Shown here: one piece after another, positions 19,515-20,456 of the stretch | How positions within the stretch are numbered: the stretch's first letter is position 1 | Layout: every line of letters starts with the position of its first letter | Assembly: GCA_015852425.1 (NCBI GenBank) | Contig: JAAAIG010000689.1 | Coordinates: 1 to 20,456, forward strand | DNA from: Gryganskiella cystojenkinii | Taxonomy: Eukaryota; Mortierellomycota; Mortierellomycetes; Mortierellales; Mortierellaceae | Direction: 5' to 3' | Length of the DNA: 20,456 bases | Translations under genes and position numbers: made by a program | The notes under the pieces: generated by a model | Told to the model about the DNA's origin: nothing | Seen by the model: only the letters and a program-made list of their open reading frames with translations | The model's database searches: none

Positions 19515-20456
19515 CCTATCGAGCAAATTTTCTCCAATATCTAGCATTGTCCGAGCTCCGACTTTTTTTTTTTGAAACAAAACGCGAATGGCTCTTGACA
19601 GGGCAGGCAAGGATTGTCGCTGTGATCACAAGTCAAAAGAGGGCGGCGAGGATGCGAGTGGAAGAAATCTCGTCAAGATATATTATTCGCTGTTAGATCA
19701 GCAACATTCCATGAGCTGCCAATGGGCTCGGGTATCCTCCCTCTGGCACCCCTAGCACCGAATTCGTGCTCAACAGCAATGCATGACTGTTGAGTATACG
19801 GAGTGGAGAGGGGTAAATGGAATATGGGCTGAGGGCATGAATGGACGACAGATGACTAAAAAATGTCATGTCCATGCACGTCTTTCAATATTTTACCATA
19901 TGTCCGTGTGGCTGCGCTGATCCTCAGATAAGGCTCAGCTTCCTGTATTTTCACTGTTGTCAAACAAATACGCCTCTTTATTTTTGGACGCTAAATCTGC
20001 AGTCTGCATTTCAGCACCAACTCATAGGTACTGCAACAGATGGCGGGATATGCTTATCATGAAATCACAGCTTTCTTATCATGTTGACCACGGGTAAACG
20101 CGCCAGAATCCGAGTGGTTGTGGTGGTAGGCGGCTGCAAGTGGGTGGAAAATATCAGAAAGATCAGCGAGACAGCAGCCAGCACGGGAAAGGAAAATCGG
20201 GAAAGGGATCTAACAGAAAAAAGTTGGTCCCCTGCCCTTTCCACCAAAAAGAAAAAGATAAAAAAACTGCGCCCTTCAGGGCATATTTCGAGTGCTCTTC
20301 CACGTCCTGTTCTGCGTGAAATGAGGAGACGCTTTCTCCTCTGGGACTACCTTAATCTTCCCGCCCGTATAGTTATAAATGCCAAAGTTGCCTCTGATGC
20401 AAATTCCTTTTATTTCTTTTTCTTTTTCTTTTCCTTTTCCCTTTTTTTTTTTTTTT
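19510..20456. other. 947 bp without a supported gene; 3' flank of the RING-CH gene and promoter of a gene beyond the window
   Basis: Short ORFs here (60-65 codons) lack domain signatures and splice context. Seen in the stretch: a T run at 19563-19573, an 8-bp stem hairpin at 19769-19794, A-rich sequence around 20215-20265, and TATA plus CT-rich sequence at the right end. No tRNA box A/box B pattern was recognised. Confidence 0.5.
20374..20456 (+). promoter_or_regulatory. TATA box and CT-rich leader of a downstream plus-strand gene
   Basis: TATAAAT at 20374-20380 is followed from about 20405 by an almost pure pyrimidine tract (TTTCTTTTTC units, ending in a run of 14 T at 20443-20456). This TATA-then-CT arrangement is typical of strongly expressed fungal genes, so transcription probably starts near the right edge and the coding part lies outside. 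The tract could instead be a pyrimidine repeat without that role. Confidence 0.45.

Noticed and set aside
19693..20247. Short ORFs of 60-64 codons in the right intergenic region
   Set aside because: No conserved motif, splice evidence or sensible start context; expected by chance.

Overview
This window looks like chromosomal DNA from a filamentous fungus of an early-diverging lineage. Mucoromycota, perhaps Mortierella-like, is my best guess; it is an inference, not a proof. The evidence is intron-rich eukaryotic genes with GT-AG introns mostly of 55-180 bp, pyrimidine-rich leaders, and a fungus-typical MTC6 gene beside animal-like versions of SMNDC1/SPF30, PCID2 and EME1. I saw no prokaryotic operon, transposon, virus, CRISPR array, tRNA or rRNA.

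Layout from left to right. (1) The 3' end of RPS0 (40S ribosomal protein uS2/SA), plus strand, runs to 239. (2) Four genes in a row follow on the minus strand: MTC6 (482-4035), a CNNM/Mam3-type DUF21-CBS transporter (4290-6676), SMNDC1/SPF30 (7086-8085) and EME1/MMS4 (8333-11558). (3) EME1 is divergent from the plus-strand PCID2/THP1 (12035-14039) across 476 bp. (4) PCID2 converges on a minus-strand cytosolic prolyl-tRNA synthetase (14314-16571, perhaps starting at 16764). (5) The synthetase is divergent from a plus-strand RING-CH (MARCH-type) membrane E3 ligase (17521-19509). (6) The last 947 bp hold no supported gene. They end in a TATA box and a CT-rich leader that probably belong to a gene beyond the window.

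I rebuilt all splice structures by hand from reading-frame continuity and family similarity, and every model closes in frame: MTC6 1081 aa, CNNM/Mam3 669 aa, SPF30 300 aa, EME1 995 aa, PCID2 438 aa, ProRS 592 aa, RING-CH 571 aa. Functions are mostly housekeeping: translation (RPS0, ProRS), splicing (SPF30), mRNA export (PCID2), DNA repair (EME1), and membrane or metal homeostasis and ubiquitination (Mam3, RING-CH, Mtc6). They do not form a pathway. The only co-regulation hints are the shared EME1/PCID2 promoter with an E2F-like site, a CACGTGACT element upstream of both the Mam3 and SPF30 genes, and a Gcn4-type TGAGTCA upstream of ProRS.

I did not find a convincing new biological system. The points most worth a second look are gene-structure and motif observations: a probable 20-nt microexon beside a 40-bp intron in PCID2, a possible AUG-stop/alternative 3' splice switch at the ProRS start, a large disordered insertion in the Mtc6 barrel, a SUMO-interacting motif and repeated Trp-acidic motifs in EME1, and changed aromatic-cage residues in the SPF30 Tudor domain.
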